DNA of 64,000 nucleotides from an uncultured Bacilli bacterium (GTDB taxonomy: Bacteria; Bacillota_I; Bacilli_A; RF39; UBA660), in contig CAKPJX010000001.1 in the NCBI GenBank assembly GCA_934163035.1, forward strand, positions 62,001 through 126,000. The letters are read 5' to 3'. The notes beneath the pieces were generated by a model. It had not been told where the DNA came from, did no database searches, and saw only the letters and a program-made list of their open reading frames with translations. Each line of letters starts with the position of its first letter. Positions within the stretch are counted from its first letter, which is position 1. The translations under genes and the position numbers were made by a program. Shown piece after piece: positions 26,978 to 35,944 of this stretch.

Positions 26978-29900
26978 CCCACCGCCTTAACAGTAGCTTT
27001 AAAACCATAGCAGTCATTTCCACCATAACTAGTTTTAAAAGTAATTTTTATATAATTTCCAGAAAAAATAAATGTTTTAGTTGTCCTTGTTGTACCACCT
27101 AAATTTCCACTAATATCATTACCATCTGCATCATATATATTAATCCAATCATAATCAACATTATGAGTTTGATAATCAATAGTAACAAATATTCTTTCTG
27201 CTCCTTCAAAAGTTTTTTCCCCATAAACTTTAGGTGTAGTCATACCACTAGGATAAGGATTATGTTCAGACTCAAACTCAGCCGTACCAACTTCCTCTAA
27301 TTTCTTAGTTAAAATATTAGTTATCACAACATTTTCATCTGGCATAACAAAACTATCACCAGTAACCTCTTCACCATTTATAGTAAATCCTAAAACCTTA
27401 TAGTAGCCAGACACAGAATTCAAAGTAACTTTTTCGCCACTCAAAGCACGTTTGTTAGAAACAATATCACCAGTTGTATCATTCAAAGTAATAGAATGAC
27501 CGATCTTAAGTTGATACGGATCATCAGTAGTACCAGACCCTCGAGCAACCTTTATTCCCTTTTTCAAAGAAACAGAAGGTACAATATACTTAGAATGGTC
27601 GCACTCAGAACTGCTTCTCGAGGATGAGTAAATACTAGCATAATCATCATAAAAAAATGTCGTTAATGTTAATGCTTCAAGCTTAGGTTTACCTATTATC
27701 GTATATTCATAATATGTTAACAGTGCTATAGGATATTTTAAGCCATTCATAGTTGTTAGTTTATCATTTTGATTAAAGCAAGATAGACCATTTATATTAT
27801 CTGCATCATCAGTTAACGATTCTCTTCTATTGCACCATATTGTATCCTCCAAATAGTTTGTATAAGGTAATAAATTGTTTTCATACCAACTATCAACATG
27901 TCCTTTTACTATAGAATCATTAACATTAGAATACATTTTTTCTTTAACTTTTTCTATATCCTCTCCATCAGTAAAAGTAAGATATGAAAGAAAATAGTAA
28001 GTTGCATCCCAAGCATCAGAAACAAAGTAATAAATTGCATCACATGATAAATCAGTAGATAAACAAGAATAAGAATAATAATATTTATTTTTTTTAGTAA
28101 TATTTAATGGACTTACCTCAATTGTATCAGTTAAAGTGTATTTATCACCATCCCAAGTTACATCATTACCAAAAACATAATTTATCTTAGACCACTTATC
28201 AACAAATTTCTCCTTTGTATTACCATTTTTCAAAATCACATAGTAAGTAGCAAATGAAAAAGAATAAGTAATACTATAAACTTCAGTGCATGATGTTTGG
28301 TCAGAAAAGCATGTATATTTATCTTGTAAATTGCTATAGTTACTACTCCATAGTTGCGTCTCGCCAGGATTATCTAAAATATATTTTTCTCCATCCCAAG
28401 TTACAGTATCACTGTAGTAAAACTGCGTTTCTGACATTGAAGATTTATATTCTATTGTCAACCCTTCCAATCTATACCAAGCTGGATAAAATCTTTTTGT
28501 CTCATACCTTTCACCATACATATAGCCAGCATCAGCCGGAGAGTTAATCTTTTCATTAAACTTACTTTTACCAATAGTTGTACCTTCACCTGTTGCCGTA
28601 CATTTTCCATCAGCTGTTGGTTTACCATTATACACTAACTTTACTCCACCAGTTTCTGTTGTTCTAACTATTTTCCAACAAATATTGGCAAATAAAACAT
28701 TGTTATTATCAATATCACCACGGTAGTAATATATATTTTCACCAGGTTCTCTATTACTAGAAGTAAATTGATAAACACCTTTACCATTAGTATCACTCGG
28801 TTGTGCCCAAAAACTTATACCACTACTAGATGATACAAATTCACTCTTAACATTGTCAGGGACAGCTTGATCTTCCATTATATTATAAAGTGTAGGTACT
28901 TTAGAAATAGTTCCATCCATACTCTTATTTAATGATAATTTTGACCATTCACCTTTAACAGTAACATTTGCTTCTGGCATCTTAAAATTATCATTATTTA
29001 TCATATCAACTTCTTTATAAATATCTTTACCATCATCATCTTTTTTTAAATAAGAAGCTACTTTCCAACCTTTAAATAAATATCCGTTACAACTTATACT
29101 ATTATCACTTTTTCTAACAGTTGTATTTACTGTATGATTTTTTGCATCTGGTACATTTCCAGAAAGTACACATCCCAATGGTATATTGGCATCATATGTA
29201 ACCTTATAACTATCATTAATAACAGGCATTCCAGTCTCATCGACATCCTCACTATTATCACTTATTTTAGAAACAATATTAGTACCAGTTAAAGTAGGAT
29301 ATATTCCTCCTTTATTTAAAAGACTATCATTTAAATTTAACCCTACAACAATTTTCTCTTTTTTACCAGCTCTTAATACTTGATTACTTAAATCAATAGT
29401 TATTTTACTATTATCATCTACTTCTACTTTACCAATTGTATTAGTTATTCTACTCTTATCTACAGTAAAGTAATTTGTATCTACTGGTGATGTTATTACA
29501 AATTCATCATATTTAAGCGGATCAATAGAGGCATCATATAAAACATCATATAAATTATCTACTGTCGCTACAAATTGATTATCACTAATTCTTTTTATTT
29601 CATTAGTTATATTATTTCCCATTTCATAAGATACCGCATTAAAAACAATATTAGGATATTTACTTTTCATGTACTTATATTGTCCAACCTCATTAGGAGT
29701 ATCCTTAACAGGATATCCATCAGTTAAAAATAATACAACATTTCGATCATTACTATCAATCTCACTATTACTAAAAACTTCATCAGCCTTAACTAGTGCC
29801 TGATAATAATTGGTTAATCCCTCAGCAGTTAATGCATCAACACTACTAATTAAAGAATCTTTATCTTTTGATAAATTACTTATAATTCTAGCGCCACTAT

Positions 29901-30354
29901 CAAAAGTAATTAAACCAACACTATTATTTTGATCGTTTAATAATGTATCAATTAAATTCTTAGTACTATCTTTCATTATATCAAGTTTTGACTTATAAAT
30001 ATCATCAACTAAATATCTTCCCTCATTCATAGTAGAAGAAGTATCAAGCACTAATAATACATTAGTTTTAGAATAACTAGATTTAATAATAGAATTAATA
30101 TCAAAAACTAATTCAGCTTTACCACCATTAGTCCAATTAATAGTCTCTACTACCCTCCAAGCACCTTGTTCTTTAGTATCATAATCCATATTCTTAGATT
30201 TAATAATAATACTTTTAACAGGTAACAAAGCAGACAAAGAAAGCGATATAGACATAATTAAAAATATTGAAAATATTCCACCAACTATAATAGATAATCT
30301 CTTTAAATAATTCATATCATTAAAATAATTTTTTATACTTTTAAATACACTCAT
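26974..30354 (-). CDS. Large surface protein with von Willebrand factor A domain
   Basis: About 1126 residues from ATG 30354 (preceded by GGAGTGG). Membrane/signal segment about 20-44. vWA domain about 98-270 with MIDAS residues DTSST (104-108) and the later NVVLFLTDGYP. InlB-like repeats follow (YLFKGWKVASYLKK, DNFKMPEANVTVKGEW). A long middle has a recurring VTWDGEKYIL / VTWDGDKYTL motif and many Cys, and the C-terminal beta domain ends at a Gly-Lys-Ala-Val stretch without an LPxTG motif. Likely an adhesin tip-type protein working with the LPNTG protein encoded directly after it. Ligand unknown. Confidence 0.8.
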   Translation of the reverse strand: MSVFKSIKNYFNDMNYLKRLSIIVGGIFSIFLIMSISLSLSALLPVKSIIIKSKNMDYDTKEQGAWRVVETINWTNGGKAELVFDINSIIKSSYSKTNVLLVLDTSSTMNEGRYLVDDIYKSKLDIMKDSTKNLIDTLLNDQNNSVGLITFDSGARIISNLSKDKDSLISSVDALTAEGLTNYYQALVKADEVFSNSEIDSNDRNVVLFLTDGYPVKDTPNEVGQYKYMKSKYPNIVFNAVSYEMGNNITNEIKRISDNQFVATVDNLYDVLYDASIDPLKYDEFVITSPVDTNYFTVDKSRITNTIGKVEVDDNSKITIDLSNQVLRAGKKEKIVVGLNLNDSLLNKGGIYPTLTGTNIVSKISDNSEDVDETGMPVINDSYKVTYDANIPLGCVLSGNVPDAKNHTVNTTVRKSDNSISCNGYLFKGWKVASYLKKDDDGKDIYKEVDMINNDNFKMPEANVTVKGEWSKLSLNKSMDGTISKVPTLYNIMEDQAVPDNVKSEFVSSSSGISFWAQPSDTNGKGVYQFTSSNREPGENIYYYRGDIDNNNVLFANICWKIVRTTETGGVKLVYNGKPTADGKCTATGEGTTIGKSKFNEKINSPADAGYMYGERYETKRFYPAWYRLEGLTIEYKSSMSETQFYYSDTVTWDGEKYILDNPGETQLWSSNYSNLQDKYTCFSDQTSCTEVYSITYSFSFATYYVILKNGNTKEKFVDKWSKINYVFGNDVTWDGDKYTLTDTIEVSPLNITKKNKYYYSYSCLSTDLSCDAIYYFVSDAWDATYYFLSYLTFTDGEDIEKVKEKMYSNVNDSIVKGHVDSWYENNLLPYTNYLEDTIWCNRRESLTDDADNINGLSCFNQNDKLTTMNGLKYPIALLTYYEYTIIGKPKLEALTLTTFFYDDYASIYSSSRSSSECDHSKYIVPSVSLKKGIKVARGSGTTDDPYQLKIGHSITLNDTTGDIVSNKRALSGEKVTLNSVSGYYKVLGFTINGEEVTGDSFVMPDENVVITNILTKKLEEVGTAEFESEHNPYPSGMTTPKVYGEKTFEGAERIFVTIDYQTHNVDYDWINIYDADGNDISGNLGGTTRTTKTFIFSGNYIKITFKTSYGGNDCYGFKATVKAVG

Positions 30355-30519
30355 ATTTATCCACTCCAACTATCACATCTTAACATTATTTTAACCTAAC
30401 AAGCCATTATTTTCAAGATTAATAAATAACAAAATAAACTTATTATATTGATAGTTAACTTCATAGATAAAAGATTTATAAATCACTTATATTATTCAAC
30501 AGCTATTACTTACTTAAAT

Positions 30520-32556
30520 TTAATAAAGTCCATACATTTCTACATACTTATTTGTAACAGCCTTTGTAATTCTTAAAGTAACATAGCTAGTAAAATAATT
30601 ATAATCATTTGGCCTAGAAGAATTAGGAGAAGTAACTACAATTGACATTTTAGGTTTATCGAATGGTAAATAACCTACGAAAGAAGATGTAATTGTTTCA
30701 GTGTCAATTATTCCATCATTATCAATATCTATAAAGCTTTGAGATGTACCAGTTTTACCAGCTGATAAAAACTTTCTATCAACATAACTAGTACCATAAC
30801 CACCATAATCATGCATATCAGCATAAAAACCTTCTTTAACTCTATTTAAATATTCTTCTTTAGTATCAATAGTATTTAATATCTTAGGTTCAACAGACAA
30901 ATAAGTCTTTCCAACACTATCATCACTCGTAGATTCATGAACCTCTTTTAATAAATGGGGAACTAGTCTTTTACCACCATTAGCTATAGTATTAACGTAT
31001 TGAGCAAGTTGTATAGGTGTATAAGTTTCATACTGTCCCATAACAAAGTCTAACAAATTACCAGGATTTACATCCTTAGAAGTATAACCAGAACTCTCAA
31101 TAGGTAAATCTATTCCTGTTTTAACACCTAAGCCAAATGAATGATACATATTTCTATATTTATCAAATGCTTCTTGATTAAAATTCATCTTCATTCCTCT
31201 AAAATATTCTTGCCCATTAACCCTAATTGCAGTCTTAAATTGATATATGTTACTACTTTTAGCTAAAGCTGTAATATCATTAATCATCCCCAAAGTTTTA
31301 AAAGAACACTTTTCCTTTACCCCACTAACTTTAATACATTCATCTAATATATATTCACCCATTTTTATTACCCCAGTATTATATCCAACTAACATACTAG
31401 CTCCTTTAACAACAGATCCAGGAGTAATAGGAGATGTTAAAATATTAGTTATATTATCAACAAATTCTCCATTAATTATTTTCTTAGATGCAATTGCTAA
31501 AATCTCTCCAGTATTAGGTTCCTGAATAATGACACTAGAATGATCATAATACTCAGTATTAGCCTCACCCTTAGCCCTCTTCATTTGTTCAATAATTATC
31601 CTCTCAACCTCTTGCTGTAAATTAATATCTATTGATAAAACAATATCTTTTCCTCTCTTCCCCTCTTTAACTAACCTAACATTATGAGAATCAACAACTT
31701 CATAAACATCCTTTTCCCCTTTTAAATACTCTTCATATTGCTTTTCTAAATAACTAATACCAACCCTATCACTTAAAGAATATCCCTTAGACAAATAATT
31801 ACTTTTCTCTTCCTTAGGTATTCCTTGTTCAGAAGAAGAAACAGATCCTAAAATCGATCTTAAAGTGTCCCCATAAGGATATACTCTTTCCCAATCAATT
31901 CTTGTATTAAAACCATCCAATTTATCTAAATTCTCACTAATATAAGCATACTCCAAGTCACTAACATCACTTTTAATAATTTTTTCCTCGTATGAATATC
32001 CCCTATTCATTAAATAATATAAATAACCAGCCCTAATATCACTATCATTAAAAGATCCAATCTCAGAATCAGTAATTCTTTCAATTTTTAATTCATATAA
32101 ATCTTTATTAGTAAGTCTTCTCTGCATATACTTATTCATCTCATTATCACTAATCTTTGAACTACCAACATCAGGATACTTAGCTAAATAAAACTCCCGT
32201 TTTGCTCTATCACTAAACTTAGAAACATCAAGTTCAATATGAGAAGAAACTAAATATGCTAAATCAATTAATTCTTTATTAGTAGCTTTCTTATCTTTTT
32301 TAAAAACAATTGTCTTTAAAGCCTTATTATCAACAATAATATTATAATTTCTATCAAGAATTCTTCCTCTAGGAGCACTAGAAAAACTAACTAAATTTCT
32401 ATTTAATTTATCAAGCTTTTTATTATAACTTTTACCCTTAACAATCATTACATAAAAAAAATTAACACACAAAAAAATAAATAAAAATGCAACACAAAAA
32501 CTAATAATTTTAAATCTCTTATTAATAATATTACTATAATTAGTCTTCTTCTTCAT
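30520..32556 (-). CDS. Class B penicillin-binding protein (FtsI/SpoVD-like transpeptidase)
   Basis: 678 residues. Single membrane anchor about 16-38, then the dimerisation module (FSSAPRGRILDRNYNIIV) and the transpeptidase domain with SVVK at 381-384 (nucleophile Ser381), SSN at 434-436 and KTG at 601-603, all intact. It crosslinks peptidoglycan outside the membrane. Division-type PBPs are usually in the dcw cluster; here it lies alone, upstream of the surface-protein pair. No PASTA domains are present. The ATG is preceded by AGGAGGATATT. FtsI, SpoVD and PBP2 roles cannot be separated by sequence alone. Confidence 0.9.
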   Translation of the reverse strand: MKKKTNYSNIINKRFKIISFCVAFLFIFLCVNFFYVMIVKGKSYNKKLDKLNRNLVSFSSAPRGRILDRNYNIIVDNKALKTIVFKKDKKATNKELIDLAYLVSSHIELDVSKFSDRAKREFYLAKYPDVGSSKISDNEMNKYMQRRLTNKDLYELKIERITDSEIGSFNDSDIRAGYLYYLMNRGYSYEEKIIKSDVSDLEYAYISENLDKLDGFNTRIDWERVYPYGDTLRSILGSVSSSEQGIPKEEKSNYLSKGYSLSDRVGISYLEKQYEEYLKGEKDVYEVVDSHNVRLVKEGKRGKDIVLSIDINLQQEVERIIIEQMKRAKGEANTEYYDHSSVIIQEPNTGEILAIASKKIINGEFVDNITNILTSPITPGSVVKGASMLVGYNTGVIKMGEYILDECIKVSGVKEKCSFKTLGMINDITALAKSSNIYQFKTAIRVNGQEYFRGMKMNFNQEAFDKYRNMYHSFGLGVKTGIDLPIESSGYTSKDVNPGNLLDFVMGQYETYTPIQLAQYVNTIANGGKRLVPHLLKEVHESTSDDSVGKTYLSVEPKILNTIDTKEEYLNRVKEGFYADMHDYGGYGTSYVDRKFLSAGKTGTSQSFIDIDNDGIIDTETITSSFVGYLPFDKPKMSIVVTSPNSSRPNDYNYFTSYVTLRITKAVTNKYVEMYGLY

Positions 32557-32628
32557 AATATCCTCCTATAATTAGTTTATCTCATAATTATTTTTTTAAT
32601 GCATATATTTTTTAATAGAGGTGATATT

Positions 32629-32883
32629 ATTTATAAAGCACTAATTCAAAAATATATAAACACTATAACTACAGAAAGCATAAAAAACTTCGCTATAAAA
32701 AATAAAATGCCCATTTCAGATAATGAAGCATTAATAATTTATAATTTTATTAAAAAATATTATAACGAAGTATTAAACAAAAACGATCAAATATTTTTAT
32801 TATTAAAAGATAAAGTAAGACCCCAAGTATATAATATTATTATTGACCTATATAACAAAAACAAGACTAAGTATTTAACTTAA
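32629..32883 (+). CDS. Small DUF2624-like protein with probable ATT start
   Basis: An open frame from ATG 32599 gives 94 residues, but AGAGGTGA lies inside it at 32617-32624 and nothing precedes the ATG. AGAGGTGA followed by 4 nt and then ATT at 32629 copies the spacing of the gene at 39955 (AGAGGTGA, AAAC, ATG), so I choose the ATT start, about 84 residues. The product, with YKALIQKYINTITTESIKNFA and SDNEALIIYNFIKKYY, resembles the small Bacillus DUF2624 (YqfT) family of unknown role. Divergent from the PBP gene. Confidence 0.6.
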   Translation: MYKALIQKYINTITTESIKNFAIKNKMPISDNEALIIYNFIKKYYNEVLNKNDQIFLLLKDKVRPQVYNIIIDLYNKNKTKYLT

Positions 32884-32892
32884 AATTATATT

Positions 32893-32930
32893 AAATAGCG
32901 TCGGTTATAATCCATCCAACGCTATTTTAA
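32893..32930 (+). terminator. Hairpin terminator after the small DUF2624-like gene
   Basis: Perfect 9-bp stem AAATAGCGT (32893-32901) / ACGCTATTT (32919-32927) with TTTTAATT after it, 10 bp past the stop codon. It may also act on the opposite strand. Confidence 0.65.
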
Positions 32931-32983
32931 TTAATAATAATATATAAATTCTAAAGAATTCTATAATAAAATTAGAAGCATTA

Positions 32984-33008
32984 TAAAAGGATGATTAAAA
33001 ATCACCCT
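32984..33008 (-). terminator. Terminator after leaderless pilin cassette 1
   Basis: Minus strand GGGTGAT-TTTTA-ATCATCC followed by TTTTATAATG, about 75 bp past the pilin stop at 33080. Confidence 0.55.
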
Positions 33009-33079
33009 GCAATAATTTATTTATCAAGTGGCATCAACAAACATCACTCAATAAATGCCTCTATTCATATAATACTATA

Positions 33080-33625
33080 TTAACCTTCTACACAAGTAAC
33101 AGCACTAGCTGGTAAAGAACCTTTACTATAAGTAAATGCACTAGTTTTAACAGAACCACGAACCAATGCTGATGATTGAGTAACCTCACTTGAATCAACA
33201 CCATGTATACCATCTGATAAAGTAATGCCATAAGTAGTATTACGTTTACCAGTAGTAGGATCAGTAGCAACAGTAATTACAACATATCCAAACACGTCAC
33301 GATTACCCCAAGAAGACTTTCCTCCTTGTTCAAGTATATTTGGAACAGTAACGCTAGACCCATTTAACGCCTCACCGTTAAGTGCCTTTCCAGCTGTATT
33401 AATTTCAACATAATAACTTCCATCTGCAGTTGATGAAGAAGGAACACTATCAGTTCCACATACTAGTCCATCTGCAGTCCATAATGTCTTAACAGAGTCA
33501 GCATAGTTCTTAGCAACATTTACAAATGTATCTTTTCTTGAATTTTCAATAGTTCTGGTAACCGCAGGTATTGCCACAACCATTAAAATACCCATAATAA
33601 CTATAACAGCAAGCAATTCAATCAA
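33080..33625 (-). CDS. Leaderless type IV pilin cassette 1
   Basis: Frame encodes ...GFTLIELLAVIVIMGILMVVAIPAVTRTIEN followed by a pilin globular domain with two cysteines (GLVCGTD and AVTCVEG). The hydrophobic helix and GFTLIE processing site are perfect, but the frame has a TAA stop only two codons before the Gly (33641-33643), so no basic leader or ATG exists. The only start possible is TTG at 33625, inside the processing motif and without a ribosome site. The first 66 bases and the whole upstream region are identical to cassette 2. Most likely a silent copy that needs recombination to be expressed; it could also be decayed. Confidence 0.7.
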   Translation of the reverse strand: MIELLAVIVIMGILMVVAIPAVTRTIENSRKDTFVNVAKNYADSVKTLWTADGLVCGTDSVPSSSTADGSYYVEINTAGKALNGEALNGSSVTVPNILEQGGKSSWGNRDVFGYVVITVATDPTTGKRNTTYGITLSDGIHGVDSSEVTQSSALVRGSVKTSAFTYSKGSLPASAVTCVEG

Positions 33626-33873
33626 AGTAAAACCGCAAAATTAAAATGTTAGGCAAAAAAGCCAACTCTCTTTTTTTACATATCACAGTAAAAAAGAAAA
33701 GACAATAAAAAAGGAAAAAAAAGACAAAAAGTTTACAAAGAGGAAGTAAAGTAAAGAGAAAGGGGGGATAAAAATAGGAATCCCAAAGATAATGAATAAA
33801 ACCCAAGCATAGTCCAAAAAAGACCCCAAAATCCAACAATCAATCAGTCCATAAAAAAGGATACACCTTGAAC
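33559..33873. repeat. 315-bp perfect direct repeat, copy 1
   Basis: Identical, as far as read base by base, to 36451-36765 in the same orientation and 2892 bp away. It covers the first pilin-helix codons, the broken junction before GFTLIE, about 230 bp of non-coding sequence and one arm of a terminator hairpin. Its plus strand is strongly purine-rich in 33680-33790 with a G6 run at 33762-33767. The reverse frame that crosses it (73 residues) is low-complexity and hydrophobic because of this bias, and I do not call it a gene. Similarity stops abruptly at 33873 where the transposase region begins. Confidence 0.92.
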
Positions 33874-33884
33874 TAAGGTGTACC
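33852..33884 (-). terminator. Terminator hairpin at the right edge of repeat copy 1
   Basis: Minus strand GGGGTACACCTT-AGTTC-AAGGTGTATCC followed by TTTTTTATGG. The right arm is inside the 315-bp repeat and the left arm outside it, yet they pair over about 11 bp. Confidence 0.65.
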
Positions 33885-33909
33885 CCTTATAATAGACTCT
33901 TTACAAATA

Positions 33910-34938
33910 ATGTATAATATTAAACCGGTGAGAAAAATGTCGAATAAATCATTAAAAAAATTAGAAGCAAAAACAAAACTATTAGAAACAGAAATTGAGC
34001 TATTAACTACTAATAAAATATTAACTAAAAAATCATTTAATCCTAAATTTGAAATAATTAAATATACAATTTGTAAATACAATTTAAAAGGTGTTACTAC
34101 TTATCTATGTAATTATATGCAAGTATCAAAATCAGGATATTATAACTATTTAAATAATGAGAAAAAAAGAGAAAACAATGAAATAAAAGATAAAAAAGAT
34201 TTTGAATTAATATTAAAAGCCTATAAGTTCAAAAGAAGAAATAAAGGTGCAAGACAAATAAAAATGGTTTTACAAAATGAATTTAATATTATATTTAATA
34301 TTAAAAAGATTAGAAGATTAATGAAAAAATATAATTTAGAATGTTCAACAAGAAGAAAAGATCCTTACAAAGAATTAGCTAAAAAGAAAAAAGAAAACAA
34401 TTTATATAAAAATATAGTAAATAGACTATTTAAACCAGGCATTCCATATAATGTTCTTCTTACTGATATTACTTATCTATTTTATGGAAAAGGCAAGAAA
34501 TGTTATCTTTCTACAATCAAAGATTCTCAAACAAATGAAATTTTAGCGTATCATATAAGTAAAACTCTTAAAATCGAATTATCACTAAACACTATTAAAA
34601 AATTAGTCAAAGAAAAACATATATTTTTAAATGAAAAAGTTATTATGCATTCTGATCAAGGAATACACTATACAAGTAAAAGATTTCATAATCTACTAAA
34701 AAAGCATAATATAACACAATCAATGTCTAGACGTGGAAATTGCTGGGATAACGCCCCTCAAGAATCTTTTTTTGGGCATATGAAAGATGAATTAAATCTA
34801 GATATATGCTTTTCTTTTCACGATGTATGTCTAGAAATTAAAGATTACATTTACTACTATAATAATTATAGATATCAATGGAACCTAGATAAATTAACAC
34901 CCGTAAAATATCGAAACAAGTTACTAGAAGCTAGTTAA
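33910..34938 (+). mobile_element. Orphan IS3-type remnant (transposase OrfB only)
   Basis: The extent covers the open transposase frame. A candidate left terminus (TGTACCCCTTATAATAGACTC, from about 33879) adjoins repeat copy 1, but I see no matching inverted terminus after the transposase. Its stop overlaps the end of nfo, and no upstream orfA (HTH) frame exists. The element therefore looks unable to move by itself. Confidence 0.6.
33937..34938 (+). CDS. IS3 family transposase OrfB (DDE integrase core)
   Basis: 333 residues from ATG 33937, preceded by GGTGAG. A helical N-terminus (KSLKKLEAKTKLLETEIELL) is followed by an HTH_21-like segment (RRNKGARQIKMVLQNEFNI, KIRRLMKKYNLEC) and the rve catalytic core. 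The core has Asp in VLLTDITYLFYG, Asp in VIMHSDQGIHYTS and Glu in DNAPQESFFGHMKDE, so the DDE triad is intact. The end (KLTPVKYRNKLLEAS) is the normal OrfB end. It is the only clear mobile-element gene in the window and sits between two copies of the pilin repeat. Possibly domesticated or simply stranded. Confidence 0.92.
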   Translation: MSNKSLKKLEAKTKLLETEIELLTTNKILTKKSFNPKFEIIKYTICKYNLKGVTTYLCNYMQVSKSGYYNYLNNEKKRENNEIKDKKDFELILKAYKFKRRNKGARQIKMVLQNEFNIIFNIKKIRRLMKKYNLECSTRRKDPYKELAKKKKENNLYKNIVNRLFKPGIPYNVLLTDITYLFYGKGKKCYLSTIKDSQTNEILAYHISKTLKIELSLNTIKKLVKEKHIFLNEKVIMHSDQGIHYTSKRFHNLLKKHNITQSMSRRGNCWDNAPQESFFGHMKDELNLDICFSFHDVCLEIKDYIYYYNNYRYQWNLDKLTPVKYRNKLLEAS

Positions 34939-35803
34939 ATTCATCAAACAAATGCTCATCAAATGATTTGTTTTTTATCATATCAATTTCATATTTATAT
35001 GGAGCATACTTTTTATTTACATAAGGAGTTTCTAAGATTTTAGGAACATCTTTTAATCTTTCATTATAAATAACATTAATTAATGTATCAAAACCAATTG
35101 TCCCAAACCCAATATTTTCATGTCTATCTTTATGAGATCCTTTTTCATTTTTACTATCATTAACATGAACACAATGTATTTTATCTATTCCAATAACTTT
35201 ATCAAAAGCATCTAAGAATTTATCAAAGTCACTCAACTCATAACCACTATCATTTAAATGACATGTATCAATACATACTCCAACAAGCTCTTTATTATCA
35301 ACACCATCTATTATTTTTTTAATCTCTTCTAATTTAGAACCTACTTCGCTACCTTTACCAGCCATAGTTTCTAGTAATATCATGACTTTACTGTTTTCAA
35401 GGATTTTATTAAGTCCGTCAATTATTAGTTCAACTCCCCTATCTATACCAGCACCAACATGACTACCAGGATGTAAAACCATATACTTAATACCTAATGC
35501 CTCACAACGCTTAACCTCCTCCTTCAAAAATTGAATGGAAAAATTATGTTTTTCTGAATCTTCATTAGCCAAATTTATAATATAAGGAGCATGAACTATC
35601 ACCTTAGAATAATCAATATTATTCTCCTTCATAATTTCAATAGCCTTATCCCTTAATTCTAAATTAATAGAAGATCTAACAGTATTTTGAGGAGCACCAG
35701 TATAAAACATAAATGTATTTGCTCCATATGACAAAGCTTCATTTAAACTTCCTAATAATTGTTCATTCTTACCAAAACCAACATGACTACCAATAATTAA
35801 CAC
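34931..35803 (-). CDS. nfo: Endonuclease IV (AP endonuclease)
   Basis: 290 residues, a normal size. TIM-barrel AP endonuclease with its metal ligands visible: GSHVGFG start, VIVHAPYIINLAN, YMVLHPGSHVGAG, ILLETMAGKGSEVG, VCIDTCHLNDSGY, HCVHVNDSKNEKGSHKDRHENIG and KILETPYV. It cleaves DNA 5' of abasic sites in base-excision repair. Its 3' end overlaps the convergent transposase gene by 8 nt, so its last few residues may have been set by that junction. Otherwise intact. Confidence 0.95.
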   Translation of the reverse strand: MLIIGSHVGFGKNEQLLGSLNEALSYGANTFMFYTGAPQNTVRSSINLELRDKAIEIMKENNIDYSKVIVHAPYIINLANEDSEKHNFSIQFLKEEVKRCEALGIKYMVLHPGSHVGAGIDRGVELIIDGLNKILENSKVMILLETMAGKGSEVGSKLEEIKKIIDGVDNKELVGVCIDTCHLNDSGYELSDFDKFLDAFDKVIGIDKIHCVHVNDSKNEKGSHKDRHENIGFGTIGFDTLINVIYNERLKDVPKILETPYVNKKYAPYKYEIDMIKNKSFDEHLFDEFN

Positions 35804-35892
35804 ATTATCAACCTCCTATACAATTATAGAACAAAAGAATAAAAATTAAAATAATTTTAAATTTTTATTAACCCTAAACTTTCCTATAAAGA

Positions 35893-35926
35893 AAAAAATA
35901 TCGTGTTTAATTCACACGATAATTTT
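35893..35926 (-). terminator. Terminator after leaderless pilin cassette 2
   Basis: Minus strand ATCGTGT-GAATTAA-ACACGAT followed by ATTTTTTTC, just past the pilin stop at 35945. Confidence 0.75.
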
Positions 35927-35944
35927 ATATTAAATTCATATCTA

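Noticed and set aside
28290..28547. 85-residue plus-strand frame inside the vWA protein gene
   Set aside because: Antisense to a clear coding region, no ribosome site, no recognisable protein features.
33618..33839. 73-residue hydrophobic open frame on the minus strand, identical copy at 36510-36731
   Set aside because: It lies wholly in the repeat, its composition (F, L, Y) follows from the T-rich strand, it has no ribosome site, and it ends inside the pilin motif. Better explained as non-coding repeat sequence.
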